A stretch of 64,000 bases of DNA from CAILZL01 sp963748005 (GCA_963748005.1 CAVVHH010000003.1:558001-622000); one strand, 5' to 3'. Shown: positions 51,732 through 61,670, counted from the first letter of the stretch. Notes: generated by a model from the letters alone, not told the origin. A program made the numbers and translations.

Positions 51732-52459
51732 GCCACCCTCCGCTGCCCAATCGCGGCGTAAGGGGTGGCAGTCTTCAGAGCGAAGCGCAGCATTCCCTTG
51801 TTGCCGTTGATGGACACACGCGGCAAACGCAGCAGATCGTGACGGTTATCTGCGAGACCGCGCTGCGTGGTGACTGCCGAGCGATAACCGGCGGCACGTA
51901 CCATGTCTACGGTTTCCGGCGCGTAGTCCCCATAGGGATAGCAGAAGTGTTCTACCGGCGTTCCAGTCAGTTGTTCCAGCTGTTGTTTGCTGTCCGATAT
52001 TTCACGGGCGGCAGAGTCAGCCGATAGCTGGTTCAGGTGCGGATGCGTCAGAGTGTGCGAGCCGATTTCATGCCCCTCTGCCAGCCAGCTGTTCAGCTGG
52101 GCCGCATTCATCAGCGGCTTCTTGACCTGCAGTTTGTCAGCGTCCCAGACGTTGTGCTCGCCAAGGCGACCGGCCACCACGTAGCAGGTGGCACGAAAGC
52201 CATACTGCTTCATGATCGGTGCAGCGTGGCTGAGGTTGTCCAGATAGCCATCGTCAAAAGTGAGCGCCACGCAGGATCGAGATTGACCTGTGTGCAACCT
52301 GTACAACCCCTCAGACAAGGTAACGCCGGTGATTCCCAAGCGATGCAGGAGCCAGCACTGTCGATCGAATTGCTCGGCAGTCACATAGAGCTTGGCCATT
52401 TTTGCGCCAATGGGCGCACTATTTATATTGTGGTAGTTAAGAATAGTTAAGCGAACCAC
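51728..52459 (-). CDS. Polysaccharide deacetylase (NodB/CE4 fold)
   Basis: A 243-residue CE4-family enzyme. The first motif is ALTFDDGYLDN with the metal-binding aspartates, the second SHTLTHPHL with the two histidines, and the third CYPYGDY. The catalytic pattern is intact. I use GTG 52459, which has GGAG six bases upstream and lacks the extra seven residues of a longer TTG start. There is no signal peptide, so the enzyme should act in the cytosol, possibly on lipid-linked glycan, or be exported by another route. Confidence 0.85.
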   Translation of the reverse strand: MVRLTILNYHNINSAPIGAKMAKLYVTAEQFDRQCWLLHRLGITGVTLSEGLYRLHTGQSRSCVALTFDDGYLDNLSHAAPIMKQYGFRATCYVVAGRLGEHNVWDADKLQVKKPLMNAAQLNSWLAEGHEIGSHTLTHPHLNQLSADSAAREISDSKQQLEQLTGTPVEHFCYPYGDYAPETVDMVRAAGYRSAVTTQRGLADNRHDLLRLPRVSINGNKGMLRFALKTATPYAAIGQRRVA

Positions 52460-52752
52460 CAGTTTCTCCGCACACAAGTCTTTAATTTAAAAAGTTAATC
52501 GACTTCCGTGCCCCCTTGTTTTGAGACTAGCTTATTGCTTCTTGACATTCCAGCACCAGTAGGAAAAAAGCCCCCCGCTTAAGGGATTGTCCTATCTGGT
52601 TTTTGACATTACGTGGGAGGTCCTAGACTACTGCTTTATGGCCAGATCGATCTGGCGTGACTGCAGCGGAATTGAGTCGTGCAAACGAAAACGGGACGCA
52701 GCTTCCTGCGTCCCGTTAGATTCCGCCTTTGGCCGCAGCGAATCGCTGCGAA
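52460..52752. other. 293-base region between the deacetylase and lpd
   Basis: The first half is A+T-rich (52480-52560) and probably holds the promoter of the deacetylase-glycosyltransferase pair. The second half carries the lpd terminator. No other gene is seen. Confidence 0.5.
52684..52716 (-). terminator. Intrinsic terminator of the sucAB-lpd transcript
   Basis: Perfect eleven-base arms ACGGGACGCAG and CTGCGTCCCGT with a four-base CTTC loop are followed on the minus strand by TTTTCGTTT. It lies 37 bases after the lpd stop codon. Confidence 0.85.
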
Positions 52753-54192
52753 CTAGCGATTGGGGAAATCGATCGCGATCTTGTCCGCCGCCAACGCCGC
52801 TTCATGGACAGCTTCCGACAATGTCGGATGCGCGTGAATGGTGCGCTGGAAGTCTTCGGTGCTGGCCGAGTACTCCATCGCCAGCACGGCTTCAGCGATC
52901 AACTCGCCGGCCATGGGGCCGATGATGTGCACGCCGAGTACTTCGTCGGTATCCGTCGCGGCAATCATCTTGCAGAAACCTGCCGCTGCCTCCATGGCGC
53001 GGGCACGACCGCTGGCCATGAACGGGAAGGTGCCGATCTTGTAGGCACGACCGCTGGCTTTCACCTGCTGTTCGGTCTGCCCCACCCAGGCGATTTCCGG
53101 CGCGGTGTAGATCACCGACGGAATGATGTTGTAGTTCACTTCAGCATGTTTGCCGGCGATCAAGTCAGCGACCACCACGCCCTCTTCCTTGCCTTTGTGC
53201 GCCAGCATCGGACCACGCACCAGATCGCCTATGGCCCAGACGTTGGCCACTGCCGTACGGCATTCGTGATCAACCTTCACAAAGCCACGCTCGTCCAGTT
53301 CCACGCCCGTACCTTCGCCCAGCAAGTTGCCGGTGAAGGGACGACGGCCGATGGCCACCACCACCTTGTCCACTACAATGCTTTGTTCGCCGCTGGCATC
53401 GGTGTACTTCAGCGTCACGCCGTCCTTGCCCTTGCTGGCAGCAGATACCTTTGCGCCCAGCTTGATATCCATACTCTGCTTCCTGAAGTTCTTGAGCGCT
53501 TCGGCGGCCACCGCCTGATCGGCCATGGGCAGGAAACTGTCCAGCGCTTCCAGCACCGTCACCTGTGCGCCCAGACGATTCCATACGCTGCCCAGTTCCA
53601 GGCCAATCACGCCAGCACCAATTACACCGAGACGCTTGGGCACGGTATCGAACTCCAGCGCACCCCAGGAATCGACGATATCTTTACCGTCAAAGGGCAG
53701 GCTCTTCAGTTCAGTCGGGATGGAGCCGGAGGCCAGCACCACATGGCGCGCCGACAGCATCTGTACCTTGCCATCCTTGTCGGTGAATTCAACCTTGTGC
53801 ACGCCGCCTTCAGCCTTGAGCAGCTTGCCATGACCGACCAGTGCGGTCACACCCGCGCCTTTCAGCAAGCCGGCAATGCCCTGCGTCGAGGTCTTGACGA
53901 TCTTGTTCTTGCGCGCCTGCATGGTGGCAACATCAAACGTTGCGCCGCTGATCTTGATGCCATGCAGTGCGAATTCATGTTGCGCACGGTGATACAACTC
54001 GGATGATTCCAGCAGCGCCTTGGAAGGAATGCACCCGGCATTCAGACAGGTACCGCCGAACGCATAGCTGCCGTCATGATTCTTCCAGCCATCGATACAG
54101 GCGACTTTCAGTTTGTTCTGCCCGGCACGAATGGCGGCGGGATAGCCGGCCGGGCCGGCGCCGATGACGATCACATCGAATTCTTCAGACAT
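52753..54192 (-). CDS. lpd: Dihydrolipoyl dehydrogenase (E3)
   Basis: A 479-residue flavoprotein regenerating lipoate for the 2-oxoglutarate dehydrogenase complex. The FAD motif GAGPAGYPAAIRAG opens the protein. The redox disulfide is Cys49-Cys54 in GGTCLNAGCIPSKALL. The NAD motif is GAGVIGLELGSV. The C-terminal catalytic His-Glu lies in HAHPTLSEAVHEAAL. It is the last gene of sucA-sucB-lpd, 87 bases after sucB, and ends before an intrinsic terminator. Confidence 0.95.
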   Translation of the reverse strand: MSEEFDVIVIGAGPAGYPAAIRAGQNKLKVACIDGWKNHDGSYAFGGTCLNAGCIPSKALLESSELYHRAQHEFALHGIKISGATFDVATMQARKNKIVKTSTQGIAGLLKGAGVTALVGHGKLLKAEGGVHKVEFTDKDGKVQMLSARHVVLASGSIPTELKSLPFDGKDIVDSWGALEFDTVPKRLGVIGAGVIGLELGSVWNRLGAQVTVLEALDSFLPMADQAVAAEALKNFRKQSMDIKLGAKVSAASKGKDGVTLKYTDASGEQSIVVDKVVVAIGRRPFTGNLLGEGTGVELDERGFVKVDHECRTAVANVWAIGDLVRGPMLAHKGKEEGVVVADLIAGKHAEVNYNIIPSVIYTAPEIAWVGQTEQQVKASGRAYKIGTFPFMASGRARAMEAAAGFCKMIAATDTDEVLGVHIIGPMAGELIAEAVLAMEYSASTEDFQRTIHAHPTLSEAVHEAALAADKIAIDFPNR

Positions 54193-54279
54193 GAATACTC
54201 CGCAAGATACAAATGAAAACGGACAGCCAGAGCAAGATGGTTACTTGGGGCTGCCCGTGTATTTTCAATCAGTAACGAA

Positions 54280-55455
54280 TTACAGTTGCAGCAACAGCCG
54301 CGCCGGATCTTCCAGCGCTTCCTTGATGGCAACCAGGAATTGCACGGATTCGCGGCCATCCACAATACGGTGATCATAGGTCAGCGCCAGGTACATCATC
54401 GGGCGGATTTCGATCTTGCCATCCACTACTACCGGGCGTTCCTGAATCTTGTGCATGCCCAGGATCGCAACCTGCGGCATGTTGAGAATCGGTGTCGACA
54501 GCAGCGAACCGAACACACCACCATTGGTGATGGTGAAGGTGCCGCCCGTCAGATCTTCCAGTGCAATCGAACCATCGCGTGCCTTCTTGGCATACGCTCC
54601 TACTGCAGCTTCCAGTTCGGCCATGCTGAGGTTCTCGGCATTGCGGATCACTGGCACCATCAGGCCGCGTTCGGTGGAAACCGCCACACCCATGTCGTAG
54701 TACTCGTGATACACGATGTCGTTGCCGTCGATGGAGGCATTCACCGCCGGGAACCTGCGCAGTGCTTCAATCGCTGCCTTGATGAAGAACGATGAAAAGC
54801 CCAGCTTCACGCCATGTGCCTTTTCGAATTTATCCTTGTAGCGGTTACGCAGCTCATTCACCGCGCTCATGTCCACTTCGTTGAAGGTGGTGAGCATGGC
54901 TGCGGTGGCTTGTGCCTGCACCAGTCGTTCAGCGATGCGGGTGCGCAAACGCGTCATGGCTACACGTTGTTCAGTGCGCGCGCCTTTGACCGCAGGCAGA
55001 TCAACCCTGGCAGCAGCGGGTTTGGCCAGATGCTGAATCACATCACCCTTGGTGACGCGACCGTCCTTGCCACTGGCAGCTACGTCCGCGGGATTCACCT
55101 TGTTCTCTTCCATCACGCGGCGCGCCGCGGGGCCCGACTTGTCGGCACCCGACTTTTCAGCAGCAGGCGCGGCGACAGGTACTGCAGCGGCCGGTGCAGC
55201 TGTGGCGGTTGCCGTCGCACCCGGCTCAATCACTGCCAAAACCGTACCCGCGGTCACGGTGGTGCCGTCCTTGACTTTCACTTCCTTGAGCACGCCACTG
55301 GCCGGTGCCGGCACTTCCAGCATGACCTTGTCCGTTTCCAGATCGACCAGATTCTCGTCGCGGGTAACGGCTTCCCCCACCTTTTTATGCCACTTGGACA
55401 ACAAGGCGTCAGCAACGGATTCAGGCAATTGTGGTACGCGGACTTCAATGCTCAT
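54280..55455 (-). CDS. sucB: 2-oxoglutarate dehydrogenase E2, dihydrolipoyl succinyltransferase
   Basis: A 391-residue core enzyme. The N-terminal lipoyl domain carries the modified Lys43 in LETDKVMLEVPA. An Ala/Pro-rich linker and E3-binding domain (GPAARRVMEENKVNPADV) follow. The catalytic domain ends with His362-Asp366 in DHRIVDGRESVQFL. It lies 33 bases after sucA. There is a single lipoyl domain, as in E. coli SucB. Confidence 0.95.
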   Translation of the reverse strand: MSIEVRVPQLPESVADALLSKWHKKVGEAVTRDENLVDLETDKVMLEVPAPASGVLKEVKVKDGTTVTAGTVLAVIEPGATATATAAPAAAVPVAAPAAEKSGADKSGPAARRVMEENKVNPADVAASGKDGRVTKGDVIQHLAKPAAARVDLPAVKGARTEQRVAMTRLRTRIAERLVQAQATAAMLTTFNEVDMSAVNELRNRYKDKFEKAHGVKLGFSSFFIKAAIEALRRFPAVNASIDGNDIVYHEYYDMGVAVSTERGLMVPVIRNAENLSMAELEAAVGAYAKKARDGSIALEDLTGGTFTITNGGVFGSLLSTPILNMPQVAILGMHKIQERPVVVDGKIEIRPMMYLALTYDHRIVDGRESVQFLVAIKEALEDPARLLLQL

Positions 55456-55488
55456 TAACGTGACTCTGAATGGATGGATCGTGAAAAA

Positions 55489-58365
55489 TTACTTGGTGGC
55501 AGGCGCTTTCAGACGCGTGGTCTGACGCAGGCTTTCTTCAGTGACATGCGAACGCAATGCCGCATCCAGGAACGCCTGCAGCTCCAGTTCGTGCAGCTTG
55601 GTGATGCCCGTTGCGGGTGCAGCAGCAGGCGCACGTCCGGCGTACAGCAGCTGCTGTTTGTTCGACAGCGGCTCCTGCAGGCGATGACGGATCTGGTACC
55701 AGCTGCCCTGGTTCTGCGGCTCTTCCTGACACCAGACGATTTCTTCTGCCTTCGAATACTTCCTGACCGTCGCAGCATATTCTGCTGACGGGAAGGGATA
55801 GAGCTGTTCGACACGCACGATGGCGATGTCGTCAATGCCATCGCCGCGACGCGATTCGAGCAGGTCGAAAAACACGCGACCCGAGCAGAACACCACGCGC
55901 TTGACCTTGTCAGGCTTGATGGCATCGACTTCGTCGATAACGTTCTGGAAGGTGCCCTTGGCCAGATCCTCCAGCGACGACACGGACAGCTTGTGACGCA
56001 GCAGGCTCTTGGGCGTCATGACCACCAGCGGCTTGCGCAGTTTGCGCACCATTTGCCGGCGCAGCATGTGGAACATCTGCGCAGGTGTGGATGGCACACA
56101 TACCTGCATGTTGTTTTCTGCACTGAGCTGCAGGAAGCGCTCAAGACGTGCCGATGAGTGCTCCGCTCCCTGCCCTTCATAACCATGCGGCAGAAACAGG
56201 GTCAGGCCACACAAGCGACCCCACTTGGCTTCGCCAGAACTGATGAACTGGTCGATGATGACCTGTGCGCCGTTGGCGAAGTCGCCGAACTGCGCTTCCC
56301 AGATGGTCAGGCAGTTGGGCTCGGTGGTGGCAAAGCCATATTCAAAGCCCATCACGGCTTCTTCGGACAGCAACGAGTCAATTACAGTAAATCTTGGCTG
56401 GGTCGGCAGCAGGTTCTTGAGCGGCACGTACGAATTACCAGTCGCCTGGTCGTGCCACACTGCGTGACGATGGAAGAATGTGCCGCGACCACTGTCCTGG
56501 CCGCTCAAGCGTACTTCGAAACCTTCAGTCAGCAGCGTGGCGTAGGCCAGTGTTTCGGCCATGCCCCAGTCAAGCGGCAGCTGGCCGGCCACCATCTTCT
56601 CGCGGTTGGTTACGATCGCCGCCACCTGGCGATGCAGGGTAATGTTGGCGGGCACATTGACCAGCCTGGTACCCAGCTCGCGCAATGCTTCGACCGCGAC
56701 ACCAGTTACGGGTGTTTCATTCCAGTCACCTTCAAGATACTTGCTCCAGTCCACGGTATGCTTGTTGCCGATCAGACCTAGTGCTTGCGGCGCCTGCGAC
56801 TTGCCTTCATCCATTTCGCGTCGATAACGCTCCACCATGGCGTCAGCGTCAGCCATGGTCAGCACCTTCTCCGCTACCAGACGCTGGGCATACAGGGCAC
56901 GGGTGGTAGGCCGCTGGCGTATCACCTGATACATGACCGGCTGGGTCACGGCCGGCTCATCGGCTTCGTTATGGCCAATGCGGCGATAACAGACCAGATC
57001 GATGACCACGTCCTTGCGGAACTTCATGCGATAGGCCAGCGCCAGTCGGGCCACGAAAATCACGGCTTCCGGATCATCGCCATTCACATGGAAAATCGGC
57101 GCTTCGATCATCTTGGCCGGATCGCTGCAATACAGCGTCGAACGTGTGTCGCGCGGATCGTGGGTGGTGAAGCCCACCTGGTTGTTGACGATGATATGCA
57201 CCGTGCCGCCGGTGGCATAACCACGCGCCTGCGACATCTGCAGGATTTCCATGATGACGCCCTGTCCTGCGAAGGCCGAATCACCATGTACCAGGATCGG
57301 CACCACCTTCTCCCCCGTGGCGTCATTGCAGCGCTGCTGACGGGCACGCACCGAGCCCTCCACCACCGGGTTGACCACTTCCAGATGTGACGGATTGAAC
57401 GCCAGCGCCACGTGAACATTACCACCGGGCGTGCGGATATCCGTGGAGAAACCCTTGTGGTACTTGACGTCGCCAACACCCTTGAGGTGGCTGAGATCGT
57501 ACTTGCCCTCGAATTCCTTGAACAACACCTCGGGCGATTTGCCGAGCACATTGACCAGTGCATTCAGGCGGCCACGATGCGCCATGCCAATGACAATTTC
57601 CGTCACGCCATGCACGCCACCCTGCTGGATCAGATCGTCCATCAGCGGAATCAGGCTGTCGCCACCTTCCAGCGAGAAACGCTTCTGCGCCGGGTACTTG
57701 GTGCCAAGATAACGCTCCAGTCCCTCGGCTGCAGTCAGCTGCCGCAGGAAGGTCTTGCGTTCTTCGGCCGGAAAACTCTGGCTCAGGCGGCCTTCGGCAA
57801 AACGCTGCTGCAGCCACAGGCGTTCATCGGTATCGGACACATGAGCGAACTCGGCGCCGATATTGCCGCAGTACACCTGCTTGATGCGGGCGATGATGTC
57901 GCGGAGTTTGAGCCGCTTGGAATTGGTCCCGGGATCGCCCGGCATATTCATGTAAAATTCGGAATCCAGATCGGCGTCGCTCAGGCCAAAATGCGCCAGC
58001 TTCATGATCGCTGGCTCGGGTCGCTGCAGCAGGCCGAGCGGATCAATGTCCGCCACCAGGTGGCCGCGATTGCTGTACACCTGCACCAGCCGGGATACTG
58101 CTCCCTGCTTGGCGAGGCCGTCACCCTCGGGAGGCGCCGCAACCGCTACCCGCGTTTCCTTGGCGCGCTGAGCCAGTGCCTCGCGCAGTGGACCGTGCGC
58201 AACTTCCACTGGCGCCCCCTGGCGTACACCAGCGAAATACTCACGCCACTTCGGGGCTACCGCAGCGGGGTCGCTAATGAATAGTTCGTACAGGGATTCA
58301 AGATAGGCAGCCTGATCTGCACCCAGGGCAGAGGTATCGAGCAGTGCTCGCAATGACTCGCTCAT
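55489..58365 (-). CDS. sucA: 2-oxoglutarate dehydrogenase E1
   Basis: A 958-residue thiamine-diphosphate decarboxylase. It opens with LDTSALGADQAAYLESLYELF and PKWREYFAGV. The family motifs GMAHRGRLNALVNVLGK, HGDSAFAGQGVIMEIL and RRIGHNEADEPAVTQP are intact. ATG 58365 is the standard start; the frame extends 168 bases upstream but those residues do not fit the family. It is the first gene of the sucA-sucB-lpd operon, whose promoter must lie in the region upstream to 58850. Confidence 0.96.
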   Translation of the reverse strand: MSESLRALLDTSALGADQAAYLESLYELFISDPAAVAPKWREYFAGVRQGAPVEVAHGPLREALAQRAKETRVAVAAPPEGDGLAKQGAVSRLVQVYSNRGHLVADIDPLGLLQRPEPAIMKLAHFGLSDADLDSEFYMNMPGDPGTNSKRLKLRDIIARIKQVYCGNIGAEFAHVSDTDERLWLQQRFAEGRLSQSFPAEERKTFLRQLTAAEGLERYLGTKYPAQKRFSLEGGDSLIPLMDDLIQQGGVHGVTEIVIGMAHRGRLNALVNVLGKSPEVLFKEFEGKYDLSHLKGVGDVKYHKGFSTDIRTPGGNVHVALAFNPSHLEVVNPVVEGSVRARQQRCNDATGEKVVPILVHGDSAFAGQGVIMEILQMSQARGYATGGTVHIIVNNQVGFTTHDPRDTRSTLYCSDPAKMIEAPIFHVNGDDPEAVIFVARLALAYRMKFRKDVVIDLVCYRRIGHNEADEPAVTQPVMYQVIRQRPTTRALYAQRLVAEKVLTMADADAMVERYRREMDEGKSQAPQALGLIGNKHTVDWSKYLEGDWNETPVTGVAVEALRELGTRLVNVPANITLHRQVAAIVTNREKMVAGQLPLDWGMAETLAYATLLTEGFEVRLSGQDSGRGTFFHRHAVWHDQATGNSYVPLKNLLPTQPRFTVIDSLLSEEAVMGFEYGFATTEPNCLTIWEAQFGDFANGAQVIIDQFISSGEAKWGRLCGLTLFLPHGYEGQGAEHSSARLERFLQLSAENNMQVCVPSTPAQMFHMLRRQMVRKLRKPLVVMTPKSLLRHKLSVSSLEDLAKGTFQNVIDEVDAIKPDKVKRVVFCSGRVFFDLLESRRGDGIDDIAIVRVEQLYPFPSAEYAATVRKYSKAEEIVWCQEEPQNQGSWYQIRHRLQEPLSNKQQLLYAGRAPAAAPATGITKLHELELQAFLDAALRSHVTEESLRQTTRLKAPATK

Positions 58366-58850
58366 TCGCGCGTAAGTCCTAGTTACTATTGGAAGATGTG
58401 CCGGCTGATGGCCGGCAAACAAGGCGCGGTAGTGTATCTGAACACCAGTCAAAATGAAAAAACAAAGGGATAAATTATGCGAAATAGCCCTGCAAAAATG
58501 CTTCTGGGGGATGGGCGCTCCATTAACGGGCACCCAGCGTGACGACCGCGTGAACTGGCCGCCACTGAACGGAAGCGCTGCAACGGAGTATTGAGGCAGC
58601 GCCCGGGCAGGAGTTCAATCTGCAGCGCACCAATCAGGAGCCGCATACAGGCAGTAAATTGCGCAAACTGATCCTGATAGATTCAAGGACTTAGCGATGC
58701 CTGGTAGCGCTGGCTTTGGCGCAGCAGCAGCTGATGTGCCATCCATGTGAAAACCATCCTGCCGTTTGTACAACGGCAGTGTGTTTGGGCAGCGGATGCC
58801 CGGCTTGGGAAGAAACGTCAAACAACAGGTCCCAGCTCAGGCCTCTGTGC
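58366..58850. other. 485-base region upstream of sucA
   Basis: Both flanking genes are on the minus strand, so this holds the sucA promoter and the 3' end of the esterase transcript. An A+T-rich tract lies at 58440-58485 and a hairpin at 58759-58779. A TACACT -10-like hexamer occurs on the minus strand near 58435, but I found no well-spaced -35. Short frames here show no protein signature. Confidence 0.5.
58759..58779 (-). terminator. Hairpin after the esterase gene
   Basis: Perfect eight-base arms CTGCCGTT and AACGGCAG enclose a five-base TGTAC loop, about 70 bases past the esterase stop. On the minus strand it is followed by GATGGTTTTC, moderately T-rich, so it may end the esterase transcript. 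Confidence 0.4.
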
Positions 58851-60230
58851 TTACCAGGTGGCGTACGGCGGCGGCTGGAAGGCTGTGCGGGTGAGGAAGT
58901 CTTTCAGATGCAGGCGCCACACGTACCATTCGTGGCCACCATTGATGAAATACGTCGTCACGGGGACCCCGGCCTTCGCGAAGGCACTCACTTCACGGGC
59001 AGGTCCCGTGTGCGCTGTAAAGCCTTTGGCATGGATGACATCCTGCCAGCCGCCGCCGACCCAGATAGACTTGCCCTTGAGCGCCGCGACCTGCTCGGGG
59101 GTGAGCGTGTTCCACATCGGCGGCAGCCCTGCACTCATCATGCCGAAATACTGGAAGGTTTCGGGGTACCTGATGATGAAGGTGTTGGTGAGCATGCCAC
59201 CCAGCGACAGCCCCGAGAAGGCGCGATCCGTCGCGGATTTCGACACGTGATAGCGCTGCTCGACGAAGGGGATCATGTTGGCGATCAGATCCTTGTCGTA
59301 CGCCTCATTGAGCGTGGAGTCGGGATATCCTGTCGCGTTGGGCATCACGACCACCACCGGCTGTATCTCGCCGGTATTGATCAGGTTGTCCAGGATGTTA
59401 TTGACAACGCCCTGCGTGCTCCAGCCCATCTCGTTCTCGCCGCCGCCATGGCTCAAATACAGTGTCGGATAGGGCCTGGCGCGAGCCACATCGTAGTTGG
59501 GTGGCGTGTAGACAACGAGGTAGTTTTCATTCGCCGGTGTGACATGTCCGGGAGACGGATACGTCTCGTGCGTCAGCTTGCCCTTTACCTTCGCTGGAGC
59601 CTGCCACGCGTAATCGATGGTGTTGAAGCTTGCGTCGGAAGGCACGTACACCTGACTGTTGTTCGCTACCGACCCGGTCACCACTCCATTCTTGTCGTTC
59701 CACGGGCGATTGCTCGGGTCTGATATTGGCCTGCACTGCGGTTGACCGGGCGTGGGCGGGCCGGAGCCGGGAGCCGGTGGCGTACAGTCGACGAAAAAGG
59801 CATAAGTGAACGTTCCCGAAGGCAGTGGTGTCGTGTAGGTCCATACACCGTCTTTGTCCTTTGTCATGTCGGCAATCGGGAAATTCGGTCCCGTCGAATT
59901 GGGGCGCTGCAACGGGAAATCACCCGGCTGCCAATCTTTGGGCAGCAGCCCCTGACCTTCGACGACAGGGTGATCCGGCGTCGCGGCGATCTGCGGCAAC
60001 TCGCTGGGCCGAGCGAACGACCACTCGCCCTTTATCTTGACCGTCTGCGCCGCCGGGTTCGCATAACGGAAGGTTACCGTGTAGCCGGTGGGAGCTTTGC
60101 CGGTGTGCGTGACTTCAGGCGACTTGATGAGCTTGTCCGCCGCCGCAGCCGGCGCAAAGTTTGTGAAGAGTGCGCACAATCCGGCGACGCCGAACACGCC
60201 CATTCCAGTCCTGCTGATGAAAAACTGCAT
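58851..60230 (-). CDS. Exported CE1-type (feruloyl/acetyl) esterase with N-terminal E-set domain
   Basis: A 459-residue secreted alpha/beta hydrolase. A signal peptide runs to about residue 31 (NFAPAAAA). An immunoglobulin-like/CBM48-like domain follows (YTVTFRYANPAAQTVKIKGEW, DGVWTYTTPLPSGTFTYAFF). The C-terminal esterase-D/CE1 domain has the nucleophile Ser342 in GLSLGG and a catalytic His candidate in GGHEWYVW. Such enzymes remove ferulic or acetyl groups from plant polysaccharides. It is preceded by AGCTGGGG upstream of ATG 60230. The nearby IS lies upstream, so no operon partner is evident. A link with the pentose locus is thematic only. Confidence 0.78.
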   Translation of the reverse strand: MQFFISRTGMGVFGVAGLCALFTNFAPAAAADKLIKSPEVTHTGKAPTGYTVTFRYANPAAQTVKIKGEWSFARPSELPQIAATPDHPVVEGQGLLPKDWQPGDFPLQRPNSTGPNFPIADMTKDKDGVWTYTTPLPSGTFTYAFFVDCTPPAPGSGPPTPGQPQCRPISDPSNRPWNDKNGVVTGSVANNSQVYVPSDASFNTIDYAWQAPAKVKGKLTHETYPSPGHVTPANENYLVVYTPPNYDVARARPYPTLYLSHGGGENEMGWSTQGVVNNILDNLINTGEIQPVVVVMPNATGYPDSTLNEAYDKDLIANMIPFVEQRYHVSKSATDRAFSGLSLGGMLTNTFIIRYPETFQYFGMMSAGLPPMWNTLTPEQVAALKGKSIWVGGGWQDVIHAKGFTAHTGPAREVSAFAKAGVPVTTYFINGGHEWYVWRLHLKDFLTRTAFQPPPYATW

Positions 60231-60377
60231 ATCCCCAGCTCCCATGTGTTGTTCTTTGAAGGCAGCAAGAATAGACGTCAGTAACGCCTGAGGCCAGCGG
60301 CAACGACCGTCTCATGCGAATCGGCTTTCAACCATTACCAGCAAACAACGTGCACAATGAGTTTTGGTAAATTGCTT

Positions 60378-61670
60378 TGTGCTTTCGGGCACATAGGTTA
60401 CACATCGTTCCGAGCACATAGGTAACACTTTCAGGCCTTTGCGGGAGACACGCAAATGCCATGGCGGGAGTGTTGCAGAATGGATGAGCGAATGCGTTTC
60501 GTGGCCCGATTGCTGGATGGGGAGAAGATGGCGGCCTTGTGCCGCGAGTTCGATATCTCCCGTAAAACCGGCTACAAGATTTTCTCGCGCTATAAAGACT
60601 GCGGCTTGCAGGGGTTGAACGACCGCTCCCGCAGGCCCTCTCGGCACGCCAATCGCCTGCCTTTCCAGATCGAGAAGCGCATCGTCCAGCTCAAAAAGGA
60701 ATATCCCAGCTGGGGTGCGCCGAAGATCCGCGAGAAGCTCAAACGTTGCCACAGCGATCTGTCTGTGCCGGCCATCAGCACTGTACATGCCATCCTGGAT
60801 CGACATGGCTTGGTCAGTCGAGGACGCAGGCCGCGTTACAAAGCGCAGGGGACCGCGCTGGCGCATCCCGCAGTGCCTAACGCTTTATGGTGCGCAGACT
60901 TCAAGGGCGAGTTCATGCTCACCGACCGACGCTACTGCTATCCGCTGACCATTACCGACTTCGCCAGCCGGTACCTGCTGTGTTGTGACGCCCTCAGCAC
61001 CACTCAAGAAACCTACGCTTTCACTGTATTTGAGCGTGCATTTAAGGACTTCGGACTGCCCTTGGCCATTCGCACCGACAATGGCGTGCCGTTCGCCAGC
61101 CGCAGTGCCTTTTTTGGCTTGAGCAAGCTCTCCGTATGGTGGTTGCGACTGGGGATCGGCATCGAACGCATCCAACCCGGCAACCCTCAACAAAACGGCC
61201 GGCATGAGCGGATGCATCTGACTTTGAAAAAAGAAGCCACTCGCCCGGCCGGCAGAAACTTCCTCCAGCAGCAAGCCAAGTTCGATCACTTCACGCACCA
61301 GTACAACTTCGAGCGTCCACACCAGGCGTTGGGTATGAAGTATCCGGCAGAGCTTTACAGCCCGTCGCCGCGGCCCTATCAAGGCGTAGGCGAGCTGAAC
61401 TACCCCTTGCACGACCGCACGATCACGGTCACCACCTGTGGCCGCATCTGCATTGGCCGCAGGAAAATCAACCTCAGCCAGGTCTTCGCCGGACAAAATG
61501 TCGGCATCAAGGAGGTCAGCGAAAAAATATGGCTCGTAACCTTCATGCACTATGACTTAGGGTTCTTCGATCACGAGACAGGGCGGGTGGAATGTGCAGA
61601 GAATCCCTTCGCTGCTAAAGTGTCACCCATGTCTCCGGTATAAACCGTTACCCATGTGTCCGGAATGGAC
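60378..61670 (+). mobile_element. IS481-family insertion sequence, apparently intact
   Basis: About 1.29 kb. The left end (60378-60430) and the inverted right end (61620-61670) each carry two tandem copies of a CGGGCACATAGGTTA-like motif, and align as imperfect terminal inverted repeats. A single transposase gene lies between. The exact outer boundaries and target duplication are not clear by eye. Its right end lies about ten bases from the 3' end of tRNA-Arg. A solo left-end copy occurs at 10819. Confidence 0.8.
60456..61643 (+). CDS. IS481-family transposase
   Basis: A 395-residue DDE recombinase. The N-terminal helix-turn-helix covers MAALCREFDISRKTGYKIFSRY. The integrase core has the first Asp in WCADFKGEF, the second in IRTDNGVPFAS and Glu in NGRHERMHLTLKKE. 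The C-terminal part has FNFERPHQALG-like YNFERPHQALGMKYP. GGGAG lies eight bases upstream of the ATG. The frame is uninterrupted, so the element may be active. Confidence 0.92.
   Translation: MPWRECCRMDERMRFVARLLDGEKMAALCREFDISRKTGYKIFSRYKDCGLQGLNDRSRRPSRHANRLPFQIEKRIVQLKKEYPSWGAPKIREKLKRCHSDLSVPAISTVHAILDRHGLVSRGRRPRYKAQGTALAHPAVPNALWCADFKGEFMLTDRRYCYPLTITDFASRYLLCCDALSTTQETYAFTVFERAFKDFGLPLAIRTDNGVPFASRSAFFGLSKLSVWWLRLGIGIERIQPGNPQQNGRHERMHLTLKKEATRPAGRNFLQQQAKFDHFTHQYNFERPHQALGMKYPAELYSPSPRPYQGVGELNYPLHDRTITVTTCGRICIGRRKINLSQVFAGQNVGIKEVSEKIWLVTFMHYDLGFFDHETGRVECAENPFAAKVSPMSPV

Noticed and set aside
52729..54006. 425-residue plus-strand frame
   Set aside because: It is the antisense of lpd, which is itself unambiguous.
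57412..58284. 290-residue plus-strand frame
   Set aside because: It is the antisense of the sucA 5' region.
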